In this document: positions 56,739 through 64,000 of the stretch, piece by piece
Layout of the letters: the number at the start of each line of letters is the position of its first letter
How positions within the stretch are numbered: position 1 is the stretch's first letter
From: Lysobacter daejeonensis GH1-9
Lineage (GTDB): Bacteria > Pseudomonadota > Gammaproteobacteria > Xanthomonadales > Xanthomonadaceae
DNA: 64,000 nt
Direction of reading: 5' to 3'
NCBI RefSeq assembly: GCF_000768355.1
Contig: NZ_AVPU01000008.1
Span: forward strand, 55,985-119,984
Translations under genes and position numbers: made by a program
The notes under the pieces: model-generated
What the model was told of the DNA's origin: nothing
What the model saw: only the letters and a program-made list of their open reading frames with translations
Database searches by the model: none

Positions 56739-58342
56739 TGCCCGTCCGATGCTCACACCTCGGCTCTTTGGAGCCCCTATGGCTAGCCGCGCTAGTGAGT
56801 CTGACGCTGGCCAGTTGCACTGTTGGCCCAGACTTCATCCGCCCGCAGGAACCGGCTAGCGACGCGTATTTGTCTGGGGAAATGCAAGTAGAAACAACGC
56901 ATTCGCATATCCTGCACGGCCACGCTCAGCGCCTTGAGCCCACCGGTTCGTTCGATGGTGACTGGTGGCATGTATTCCAGTCTGCGCGCCTGACCCAGCT
57001 CATCGACCAGGCGTTGGCCAATAGCCCAACAGTAGAAGAGGCCTTCGCCCGGGTGCGAGAGGCCGACGCCCTCTACATGGCAAAGCGTAGTGGGGCAGCC
57101 TTGCCACGGTTGATGGGGGGGGTGACCGGCGAGCGGACCAATGGTCTGCCCGGCACGTCCGGTAGCGCACTGGGCCAAGTCGTCAGCAAGGAGGGTGTCA
57201 GCCTCCTCGGAAGCTTTCGTCTGGACATGGCAGGTAGAACACGTCGTGAACTAGAGGTCCTGGCTGCACGGGCCAATACCCGCCAGTACGAAGCGCTGGC
57301 GGCACGTCGGGACATGACCCACGAGATAGTCGTGACGGCAATCCAGCAGGCACGGCTGCTGGAGCAGTTGCGCGCGGAGAGCGCGAGGCGTGGCGCCTTC
57401 GGTGAACTACTGTCCCTGACCCTCAAGCGTCTGCGGTTGGGTCACGCGACGAGAGCCGATGTGCATGCGGTCCAGCGAGACCTGCGACTCTCCGAGCAAA
57501 CTGTCGTTGAGCTCGAGACCGACATCGAAACGCTTAACCGGCGGCTGGCCGTGCTCGCGGGCGTGGAGCCGTCAGCCTACCAGGGAGAGCCTTTCTCGAC
57601 GCGCGATTTCGAGCTTCCAGCGAACCTCCCCGTGGTAATCCCATCCGAGCTAGTCCGAAGCCGGCCCGACATCCTAGCGGCCGAGGCGCTGCTCGAGGCG
57701 GCGACCGCGGACTATGGCGTCGCGGTGGCCGCGCTCTACCCTGACATCACCATCAACGCCACCGCTGGCGTATATCAACTGGGCGCCGGAGGTCTCTTCA
57801 GCAGCGCCACTCAGGCTTGGAGCCTGCTGGCCCAGTTAACCGCGCCGTTGCTTGATGGGGAGCTCCGCGGCATGCAACGCGTCAAGCTCGCTGCCATTGA
57901 CGCCGCTGCTGCCCAATACCGTGGCAAGGTCCTCTCAGCACTAGCAGATGTCGCGGACGTATTGAAAAAAGTTGAAGTTTCCGCCACGAACCTTTCCCTC
58001 GCCAACGAAGCCTACAAAGACACCGTCGTCGTCGTTGAGAGTCGACGCACAATGCACGCCAATGGGGCCCTTAGCCGAGCAAGTCTGCTGCCGGAACTGA
58101 TCGCGTTGGCGGAGGCAGAAGTCCGATTGAGCAACGCAATGGCGGACCGACTGGTGGCTACCGCCGATCTCATGCGAGCCATGACGAGCGGCGAGCGCGG
58201 CGCAGCTCAAAGCCACGCCCTCAGCGTTTCCAGGCGCGCGGAAGCGCCGATGCCAAGTCCCCTATACGCGATTCCGACCGAGGTGGAATTGCCACCCTCA
58301 GAGGATGTGCACGCTGAGTCACCTCGATGGGAATTTCCCTGA
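56738..58342 (+). CDS. NodT-type outer-membrane efflux lipoprotein (TolC-like)
   Basis: A 534-residue outer-membrane factor. The signal peptide ends in a lipobox (LTLASC, cysteine near residue 27) followed by TVGPDFIRPQEP, the NodT/OprM pattern. Core features include WWHVFQSARLTQLIDQALANSPTVEEA, and the central LPVVIPSELVRSRPDILAAEALLEAATADYGVA, which repeats later in the barrel half as is usual. A 50-residue C-terminal tail is proline/serine-rich. It ends the TetR-headed operon and completes the tripartite path to the outside. Confidence 0.9.
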   Translation: MPVRCSHLGSLEPLWLAALVSLTLASCTVGPDFIRPQEPASDAYLSGEMQVETTHSHILHGHAQRLEPTGSFDGDWWHVFQSARLTQLIDQALANSPTVEEAFARVREADALYMAKRSGAALPRLMGGVTGERTNGLPGTSGSALGQVVSKEGVSLLGSFRLDMAGRTRRELEVLAARANTRQYEALAARRDMTHEIVVTAIQQARLLEQLRAESARRGAFGELLSLTLKRLRLGHATRADVHAVQRDLRLSEQTVVELETDIETLNRRLAVLAGVEPSAYQGEPFSTRDFELPANLPVVIPSELVRSRPDILAAEALLEAATADYGVAVAALYPDITINATAGVYQLGAGGLFSSATQAWSLLAQLTAPLLDGELRGMQRVKLAAIDAAAAQYRGKVLSALADVADVLKKVEVSATNLSLANEAYKDTVVVVESRRTMHANGALSRASLLPELIALAEAEVRLSNAMADRLVATADLMRAMTSGERGAAQSHALSVSRRAEAPMPSPLYAIPTEVELPPSEDVHAESPRWEFP

Positions 58343-58506
58343 CAGATTATTCGCGTTAGTGGCCGACGTAGTCGCAACCGCATCTTCGCCATGCCCGTTG
58401 CGAGCCGATTGCAGTCGACCTGCTGGGGGCACGAGAGGGGATTAGGGCTGTTTATCGGGGGTAGGCAAGGTGCACTCGGGGCCCACCCGTAGCGGCTCGA
58501 CAGCGC

Positions 58507-59691
58507 TCAAACCTCGATGGTGATGGGCCCGCCGGCCTCGCCAACGATCGCATGGGGCACGAACCGCGCCGAGTCACGCGTGATCGGGCTGGAGTCTTCG
58601 CGAATGCCGATGCCACTGGCCGCGTCGCCCACTACCCAGCTGCCGATCAGCGGATAGTGCCCCGAAAAGGACGGCAGCGAATGCAGTTGCTGCCGGATGG
58701 TCGCATCGCTGTATGGCCCCACCTCGTGCAGGAACCGCCCGTCGGCAAAGTGCATCTCGACGTTCGCTCCCTCGCGGGAGAACAGCGGCTTGCGCACCCA
58801 TCCCGGCGGGAGACGGACGCCATCGTCGAAGTGGGCCTCGAGCAGGTTGGGGTGGCCGCGATGGCGTTCCCACAACAACGGCAGCACACCCTTGTTGCTC
58901 AACACCAGCTTCCACGCCGGCTCCAGCAACTGCAGGTTTGACCGCAGCAACTCAAGACCAAACGGATCGGAAAACAGGTCTTCCAGCGGGTAGAGCTTGA
59001 ACAGCGATCCGATGGCGACATCGTCCATGTCCGTAAAGTGCCCGTCCGAAGCAACGCCAATGTCTTCCAGTGCTATCGCACCGGCGGGCAGCCCGCCTTG
59101 GGCGGCGCAATCACGCAGGTAACTCACCGTGCCCTGATCCTCCGCGCTGCGACCCACCGCGGCGAAGTACAGCGGAGGTTTCAGTCGCGTCGCGAGTTCG
59201 GAGAAGCGTTTCACCAGTGCTTCGTGGAGGCTGTTGAACTGATCCGCCTGGGCGGGCAGGGTGCCGCGCTCGCGCTGGTTCTCCAGCCACTCCCACTGGA
59301 AGAACGCGGCCTCGTAGAGCGAGGTAGGGGTGTCATAGTTGAGTTCGTACAGCTTCGCGGGGCCATGACCGTCGTAGGCGAGGTCCATGCGCCCGTAGAG
59401 GTGCGGATCACGGCGGCGCCAGCTCTGCGCCACGTAGTCACGGAACGCGTCCGGTATGGCCAATTGCTCCATCAGGGCGTCGCTGGCCACTACTTCGTCC
59501 ACCAGCGCGAGTGCCATCTGGTGCAACTCAATCGTGGGTCCTTCGAGGTGCTGTTCGATCTGGTCTAAGGTAAACGCGTAATACGCGCTTTCGTCCCAAT
59601 AGGGCGCCCCCTTGATGGTGTGGAACTGGAAGCCGCAGGCCTCCGCGCGCCGTCGCCAGTCCGGCCGCGGGGCAATGGGAACGCGGCGCAT
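58507..59691 (-). CDS. glutathionylspermidine synthase-like ATP-grasp protein (YgiC/YjfC family)
   Basis: A 394-residue ATP-grasp protein, MRRVPIAPRPDWRRRAEACGFQFHTIKGAPYWDESAYYAF. Family blocks include YELNYDTPTSLYEAAFFQWEWLE and GWVRKPLFSREGANVEM, ending GPITIEV. YgiC and YjfC resemble the synthetase half of glutathionylspermidine synthase but probably make another peptide or amide bond; the substrate is unknown. I start at ATG 59691; the longer frame runs through the upstream gene. It overlaps the DUF1190 gene by one base (TGATG), so translation is coupled. Confidence 0.9.
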   Translation of the reverse strand: MRRVPIAPRPDWRRRAEACGFQFHTIKGAPYWDESAYYAFTLDQIEQHLEGPTIELHQMALALVDEVVASDALMEQLAIPDAFRDYVAQSWRRRDPHLYGRMDLAYDGHGPAKLYELNYDTPTSLYEAAFFQWEWLENQRERGTLPAQADQFNSLHEALVKRFSELATRLKPPLYFAAVGRSAEDQGTVSYLRDCAAQGGLPAGAIALEDIGVASDGHFTDMDDVAIGSLFKLYPLEDLFSDPFGLELLRSNLQLLEPAWKLVLSNKGVLPLLWERHRGHPNLLEAHFDDGVRLPPGWVRKPLFSREGANVEMHFADGRFLHEVGPYSDATIRQQLHSLPSFSGHYPLIGSWVVGDAASGIGIREDSSPITRDSARFVPHAIVGEAGGPITIEV

Positions 59692-60257
59692 CAGCCGCCG
59701 AAGCTGCCGGAGCGACGAGCAGCGGTGGCACCGAAGCCGCCACGGCGCACCGTCATGGCACGGTCGGGCTGGGCATCCACCCGGGTGAGCGCGGCCACCC
59801 CGGCACCGCCCGGCGATGGGCCCGGCTTCAGCCAGTCGTTGTGCGCGGTGCGAAACGCGGGTTCGGCCTTGGTCGTGCCCGGTGGCGGTGTCGAGGCGGG
59901 GTTTTGTGTCAGTCCTGCGCCGCGTCCGGTGAGCATCTGCGAGAGGAAGAAGCCGGTCATGAGCGGGCCGATGAACGACTGGCCGCCCGTGGTCTGCTGC
60001 GTACCGCACTGTCCCTGGCCGAACTGGCTTTCACACTCGGTCATGGACGCGAACTCGGGGGCTGCTTCTGCGGCCTGCTGTTGGGCCTGGGTGAAGGCCT
60101 GCTTGCACATGTAGGGGTTCTGGGTTTTGTCGATGCACGCCTCGACGGAGGTGAACAAGCCCTCCGCGGTCTGGAGCTCTGGCTCCTGCGAGCAGGCCGC
60201 CAGAAGCAGGGGCGCGGCGCCCATTAGTACGAGCGCCGTATGGCGGGAGCGTTTCAT
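59691..60257 (-). CDS. DUF1190 (YgiB-like) lipoprotein
   Basis: A 188-residue lipoprotein with signal MKRSRHTALVLMGAAPLLLAAC (lipobox cysteine at 22) and the DUF1190 pattern VEACIDKTQNPYMCKQAFTQAQQQAAEAAPEFASMTECESQFG. A glycine/arginine-rich tail follows. In E. coli, ygiB lies beside ygiC, as here. I choose ATG 60257; ATG 60281 is possible. The role is unknown. Confidence 0.85.
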   Translation of the reverse strand: MKRSRHTALVLMGAAPLLLAACSQEPELQTAEGLFTSVEACIDKTQNPYMCKQAFTQAQQQAAEAAPEFASMTECESQFGQGQCGTQQTTGGQSFIGPLMTGFFLSQMLTGRGAGLTQNPASTPPPGTTKAEPAFRTAHNDWLKPGPSPGGAGVAALTRVDAQPDRAMTVRRGGFGATAARRSGSFGG

Positions 60258-60345
60258 CGGGGGCACTGGGCGGCGTGTCATGGGCCAAGGATAAGGGATG
60301 GCCGAAGGGCACGCTCGAGCCTGCAATTTCCAACCAATCCTTTAC

Positions 60346-60362
60346 ATGCGAGTGATTCGCAT
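60346..60362 (+). promoter_or_regulatory. Fur-box-like palindrome upstream of the TonB receptor
   Basis: ATGCGA-GTGAT-TCGCAT is a perfect 6-base inverted repeat with a 5-base spacer, close to the AATGCGAATGATTCGCATT type of Fur box seen in xanthomonads and pseudomonads. It is 41 bases before the chosen start codon and would repress the receptor when iron is plentiful. Confidence 0.65.
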
Positions 60363-60402
60363 TTACGATTTGTTCCTACTTCCCTCGCCGCATTTCTTCC
60401 AG

Positions 60403-62553
60403 ATGACCTCGCACCTGCTTCGCGCCAGCGTTCTCACCACCGCCATATGCGCCGTGCTGCCGGCCTGGGCCCAGAGCAGCACCAATCTGAGTGAAGAACC
60501 GACCGAGCTGGACAAGGTTACCGTCTCGGCCAGCACCAGTCGCGTGCCCGACTCGGAGGCCGCGCTGCCCAACACCATCACCATCATCGATCGCGCCCAA
60601 CTGGAGCAACAGCTGGCCGTGACCCAGGACCTGTCGCAGGTGCTGGCCAACCTCGTGCCGTCCTTCGCGCCGTCGCGCCAGAAGATGACCAACAGCGGCG
60701 AGACCCTGCGCGGCCGCAAGCCCCTGTATTTGGTCGATGGCGCGCCTCAATCCACGCCCTTGCGCGAGGGCGGACGTGATGGTCACACGATTGACCCCGC
60801 AATGATCGAGCGCATCGAGGTCATCCACGGCGCCAACGCGCTGCAGGGCCTGGGAGCATCGGGCGGCATCATCAACATCATTACCAAGCGCGCCCCACGC
60901 AAGGACGGGGCAAGCTTTCACGACGTGAAGGTGGCCACGAGTACTGCGCATCCCCGAGAGGACGACGGGACCGGCTATCGCGCCTCGTATCTGTTCGGTA
61001 CCCGGCGGCGAGCCTTCGATTTCGTGGGTGGCGTGTCGTATGCCAAGGAAGGGCTTTTCTACGACGCCGACGGCGGCGCCATTGCCGTCAGCGACGTACA
61101 GGGTGACCTGATGGACGCCCGTAGCCATGACCTGTTCGCAAAGCTGGGTTGGACGTTGGATGAGCAGCGCCGCCTGCAACTGACGGTCAACCGCTACGAG
61201 CTGCAGGGCGACAACGATTACCACACCGTCGACGGCGTTCCCGCGACCGGACAACTGGCAACCTCCGCCCCTGGTGGCAGCGAAGGCGAGGGGCCGCGCA
61301 ACCGTTCCACGTCGTTGAACCTCGACTACAGCGACCTGGACCTCGCTGGTGGTGCGCTGCAAGCGCAGCTGTACTGGGTCGATTTCGCCGCGCTTTACGG
61401 TGGCAGCTACTGGGGTGATTTCTGGCGCGATGGCCGCGACCCTAATTGGTTCGACCAGTCGCAGAACAACTCCGAAAAGCTGGGCGCCAAGCTCAGCTGG
61501 TCGCGCGGTGAGTTGTTCGGCCTGCCCCTGCGAGCGACGTTTGGCCTGGACTTGGCACGCGATACCACCGCACAGGAGCTGGTGTACGCGGGTTTGAACT
61601 GGGTGCCGGAGACGACGTACGAGTCGATTTCGCCTTTCATACAAGCCGAGTGGTGGCTTACCGATTCGGTCATGCTGACCGGCGGCCTGCGCCATGAGCG
61701 CGGCACACTGCAGGTGGATGACTACACCACCATTCCTGCCAACGCTGGCGGTAGCAAGTTCGTGGAGGGCGGATCGCCTACCACCAGCGAAACGCTGCCC
61801 AATCTGGGCTTGGTTTGGGAAGCCACCGATGCGCTCAAGCTGTACGCCTCGTACGCAGAGGGGTACACCGTCGCCGACGTGGGGCGCGTGCTGCGTGGCA
61901 TCACCCAGCCCGGACAGCGTGTCGAGAGCCTCGTGGACCTGCAACCGGTGATCGCTGATAACCGCGAGGTGGGCCTGGACTACGACGACGGCGCTTGGAT
62001 GGTCCATCTGGCCGCCTACTGGTCGGATTCGGACCTGGGGTCACGCCTGGCCTTCGACTCGGCCACGCAGTCGTACAACGTGGTTCGGGAGCGCACCGAG
62101 ATCCGGGGCGTGGAGGGCAGCGTGACGTACCAGATCACGAAAGCCACCCGCCTGGGCGCGAGTTACGCGGCGAGTGAAGGGCGCTACGACAGCAATGGGG
62201 ATGACCGGGTCGACAGTGACCTGCCGGGAATCAACATCAGCCCGGACCGACTGGCGGCATTCTGGGAGCAGTCCTGGAGCGGCAAGTTCTCCAGCCGCCT
62301 GCAGATGAGTCACGCGCGTGACCGAGACTTCGAGTACCGCGGCACGGTGCTGACCAACAATGACTTCGAGGGGTACACCACGGTGGACCTGCACGCTCGC
62401 TACAGTCTGCCGGTGGGGACGCTGAACCTGGGCGTGGAAAACCTGCTGGGCAACCAGTACGTGACGTATTACTCCCAGACCACCCCGCGGGCTGATACCT
62501 ACACCGCCGGCCGTGGCCGGGTGCTCACACTGGGTTGGTCGCACCGTTTCTGA
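60403..62553 (+). CDS. TonB-dependent siderophore receptor
   Basis: A 716-residue outer-membrane receptor. A signal peptide (MTSHLLRASVLTTAICAVLPAWAQ in two parts, ending near residue 23) is followed by a TonB box (ELDKVTVSAS), a plug domain (LPNTITIIDRAQLEQQ, LVDGAPQSTPL, IERIEVIHGANALQGLGASGGIINIIT) and a 22-strand barrel ending LTLGWSHRF. I start at ATG 60403; earlier in-frame starts lie in the Fur-box region. Substrate is probably a ferric siderophore, from the Fur box and the PepSY neighbour four bases downstream. Confidence 0.92.
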   Translation: MTSHLLRASVLTTAICAVLPAWAQSSTNLSEEPTELDKVTVSASTSRVPDSEAALPNTITIIDRAQLEQQLAVTQDLSQVLANLVPSFAPSRQKMTNSGETLRGRKPLYLVDGAPQSTPLREGGRDGHTIDPAMIERIEVIHGANALQGLGASGGIINIITKRAPRKDGASFHDVKVATSTAHPREDDGTGYRASYLFGTRRRAFDFVGGVSYAKEGLFYDADGGAIAVSDVQGDLMDARSHDLFAKLGWTLDEQRRLQLTVNRYELQGDNDYHTVDGVPATGQLATSAPGGSEGEGPRNRSTSLNLDYSDLDLAGGALQAQLYWVDFAALYGGSYWGDFWRDGRDPNWFDQSQNNSEKLGAKLSWSRGELFGLPLRATFGLDLARDTTAQELVYAGLNWVPETTYESISPFIQAEWWLTDSVMLTGGLRHERGTLQVDDYTTIPANAGGSKFVEGGSPTTSETLPNLGLVWEATDALKLYASYAEGYTVADVGRVLRGITQPGQRVESLVDLQPVIADNREVGLDYDDGAWMVHLAAYWSDSDLGSRLAFDSATQSYNVVRERTEIRGVEGSVTYQITKATRLGASYAASEGRYDSNGDDRVDSDLPGINISPDRLAAFWEQSWSGKFSSRLQMSHARDRDFEYRGTVLTNNDFEGYTTVDLHARYSLPVGTLNLGVENLLGNQYVTYYSQTTPRADTYTAGRGRVLTLGWSHRF

Positions 62554-62557
62554 GCGC

Positions 62558-63658
62558 ATGAACGGCACTCAGACCACGCCCTTTGCCGTGAGCCCTACAA
62601 TCGCCGCAGTGAAGCGGCGCTTGCGCCGGGGGCTGGCCTGGTTGCACCTGTGGGTGGGCCTGACCGTGGGCAGCATCTTCGCTCTCAATGGTGTGGCAGG
62701 CAGCGTGCTGGTGTTCCACACCGATCTGCTGCGTTGGCAACATCCCGAGCTGATTGCACATAAGCCGCATGCCGACCCTGTCGTGCTGGAGCAGTTGGTG
62801 GCCCAATGGGCGCCTCGCGGGGTGCGCAGCATCGACCTGCCCAAGCCTGAGCTGCCGGTATGGCAGGCCTACTTTGCGAACGGCGAGCGAGCCTATTTCG
62901 CCCCAGAGGACGGGGCTTTACTGCTGCAACGCGCCCCTGACAACGACGTGTTGATGTGGTTGCACGAATGGCACGTCGCACTGCTCGCACACGACAGCGG
63001 GAAGCAGGTACTGGGTGTGATCGGCTGGGTCTCGCTGGGCTTGCTGGTGAGCGGCTTGTACCTGTGGTGGCCCAAGCCCGGGCGATGGCGCTCGCACTTG
63101 CGGGTGCACACTCATCCACCCGTACGACGATGGGTAACTTGGCATCGCAGCGGCGGGGCGCTGCTGCTGCCGTTGCTGCTCCTGGCGACGGTGACCGGCG
63201 TGGGGATGGTCTACGGCAAGGGCTTCCATGCTGTCTTCACCGCCGCCTTGGGCGGGGCTGTGCCGACCTTACCGAAGCTGAAGGGCGCGCCCGACGAAGT
63301 GGATTGGAACCGCGTGCTGGAGCGCGCGCACCACGCCCTGCCAGGCGCCCGGCTCAGCCGCGTATCGATGCCCAAGCCTGACAGTCGGGTCATCAGTTTC
63401 CGTGCGCGGGCCGCCGGCGAGTGGCACCCCAACGGACGCAGCGAGGTCCACGTCGATGCAGCGGGAACTCGCGTACTGGACGTATTCGACGCCACGGCGC
63501 AGGCGGCGGGGGCGCGTGCCAGTGCGGCGCTGTATCCGCTGCACATCGGTGTGGTGGGCGGCTCGGCTGCACGTTGGGTGACCGCGATAGTGGGTTTGCT
63601 CCCGATGTTTCTGCTGGTTACCGGGTTCCTTTTCTGGAGACGCCGTACCGGTCACTGA
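62558..63658 (+). CDS. PepSY-associated TM helix protein (iron-uptake related)
   Basis: A 366-residue inner-membrane protein with about four hydrophobic segments: RGLAWLHLWVGLTVGSIFALNGVAGSVLVF, IGWVSLGLLVSGLYLWW, GALLLPLLLLATVTGVGMVYG and WVTAIVGLLPMFLLVTGFLFW (each given in its core). A PepSY domain lies between. Members with TonB receptors, such as PiuB-type proteins, probably act as ferric-siderophore reductases in the inner membrane. I start at ATG 62558; it follows the receptor by four bases, in one operon. Confidence 0.87.
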   Translation: MNGTQTTPFAVSPTIAAVKRRLRRGLAWLHLWVGLTVGSIFALNGVAGSVLVFHTDLLRWQHPELIAHKPHADPVVLEQLVAQWAPRGVRSIDLPKPELPVWQAYFANGERAYFAPEDGALLLQRAPDNDVLMWLHEWHVALLAHDSGKQVLGVIGWVSLGLLVSGLYLWWPKPGRWRSHLRVHTHPPVRRWVTWHRSGGALLLPLLLLATVTGVGMVYGKGFHAVFTAALGGAVPTLPKLKGAPDEVDWNRVLERAHHALPGARLSRVSMPKPDSRVISFRARAAGEWHPNGRSEVHVDAAGTRVLDVFDATAQAAGARASAALYPLHIGVVGGSAARWVTAIVGLLPMFLLVTGFLFWRRRTGH

Positions 63659-63840
63659 GAAAATGTGTCGCTGCGACTTGTGTTGCCCAGATAGCTCCCG
63701 CAGGTTTGGCGTACCGACTTCACGGCGCGACAGTGGTGTGGCAGCTCTCGACCCAAAGCTGCCACAGAGCCAATCAGCGATACCCGCGATAAGGTTTCTC
63801 TTGCCATTGTGGCCGAAGAAACTGCGGTGTTTTCTGGGCG

Positions 63841-64000
63841 TTAACCGCGGGCATCCACGCTTAACAACCGACTGGCAATGCTTTTGATTGCCGATTTACT
63901 TTGGCTCGAAGTGGTTGCATTGGAGAAAAGAACAACGCCAGCTTGACTGGCGGGATCCAAATAGACGGCCGTAAAAACGCCCGGATCGCCACCCCAGTGA
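63841..64000 (-). CDS. serine hydrolase / class C beta-lactamase-related protein, C-terminal end (partial)
   Basis: The minus strand reads WGGDPGVFTAVYLDPASQAG and then VVLFSNATTSSQSK before a TAA at 63841. A GGDPG segment followed by a hydrophobic strand, D-P and GVVLFSN is the end of beta-lactamase-related serine hydrolases, where the (H/K)-x-G motif precedes. The N-terminal part, with SxxK and YxN, lies beyond base 64000. Function cannot be set without it. It converges on the PepSY gene with 182 bases between stops. Confidence 0.72.
   Translation of the reverse strand, partial: HWGGDPGVFTAVYLDPASQAGVVLFSNATTSSQSKSAIKSIASRLLSVDARG

Noticed and set aside
60376..62007. 543-codon minus-strand frame
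   Set aside because: It is antisense to the TonB receptor and lacks any recognisable feature.

Overview
The window reads as chromosomal DNA of a GC-rich gammaproteobacterium of the Xanthomonadaceae/Lysobacteraceae type (Lysobacter, Luteimonas or Stenotrophomonas-like). This is inferred from the ~1660-residue NAD-glutamate dehydrogenase, the rpsF-rpsR-rplI-dnaB block, a kynurenine catabolic operon, and a Fur-box-preceded TonB receptor. No database search was possible, so the genus is not fixed.

Left part (1-29.3 kb), core genome. A partial acyl-CoA dehydrogenase is followed on the plus strand by gdhB, nadK and a 5'-nucleotidase. Two long inverted repeats lie between nadK and the nucleotidase. 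A long minus-strand series (21.76 down to 7.3 kb) starts with asnS and two small unknown genes, then a PaiB-like protein. It continues into a kynurenine degradation operon: SDR, aldehyde dehydrogenase, beta carbonic anhydrase, RidA-type deaminase, 3-hydroxyanthranilate dioxygenase, ACMS decarboxylase, kynureninase and kynurenine monooxygenase. It ends with sbcB, a DUF2461 protein, an MFS transporter and a DUF2939 protein. The plus strand then carries an A-type Fe-S carrier, rpsF-rpsR-rplI, dnaB (with a perfect DnaA box upstream), a photolyase, a wax ester synthase/DGAT and an OmpA-family lipoprotein closed by two terminators.

Middle part (29.5-48.4 kb), a defence island. It holds an HD phosphohydrolase and a complete type I restriction-modification system (hsdM, hsdS, hsdR). 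The hsdS-hsdR interval contains four extra genes: a zinc-ribbon mini-protein, a DUF262/DUF1524/DUF4268 GmrSD-like nuclease, a PLD-like protein and a small tail-anchored membrane protein. Beyond hsdR lie an IS3-type transposase scar, an unknown membrane/coiled-coil protein, a conserved-looking 96-aa protein, a frameshifted DUF2384 antitoxin relic, an intact trypsin-like protease, and a Hachiman pair (hamA-hamB). I see no integrase, att site, tRNA or CRISPR array.

Right part (48.6-58.4 kb), accessory operons. A translationally coupled minus-strand trio encodes a beta-CASP metallo-beta-lactamase RNase, a LOG-family protein and an LpxR-like lipid A deacylase. Divergent to it is a TetR-controlled export operon: TetR, HlyD-type adaptor, DevC-type permease, ATPase, a c'-type cytochrome and a NodT/TolC-like outer-membrane factor. 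The TetR promoter overlaps a near-perfect palindrome.

The end (58.5-64 kb) returns to ordinary genes: a YgiC/YgiB-like pair, a TonB-dependent siderophore receptor with a Fur box, a PepSY membrane protein, and the C-terminal end of a serine hydrolase.

The strongest leads are the four-gene cargo inside the hsd operon, the Hachiman pair with its scarred surroundings, and the tripartite exporter that carries its own heme protein.
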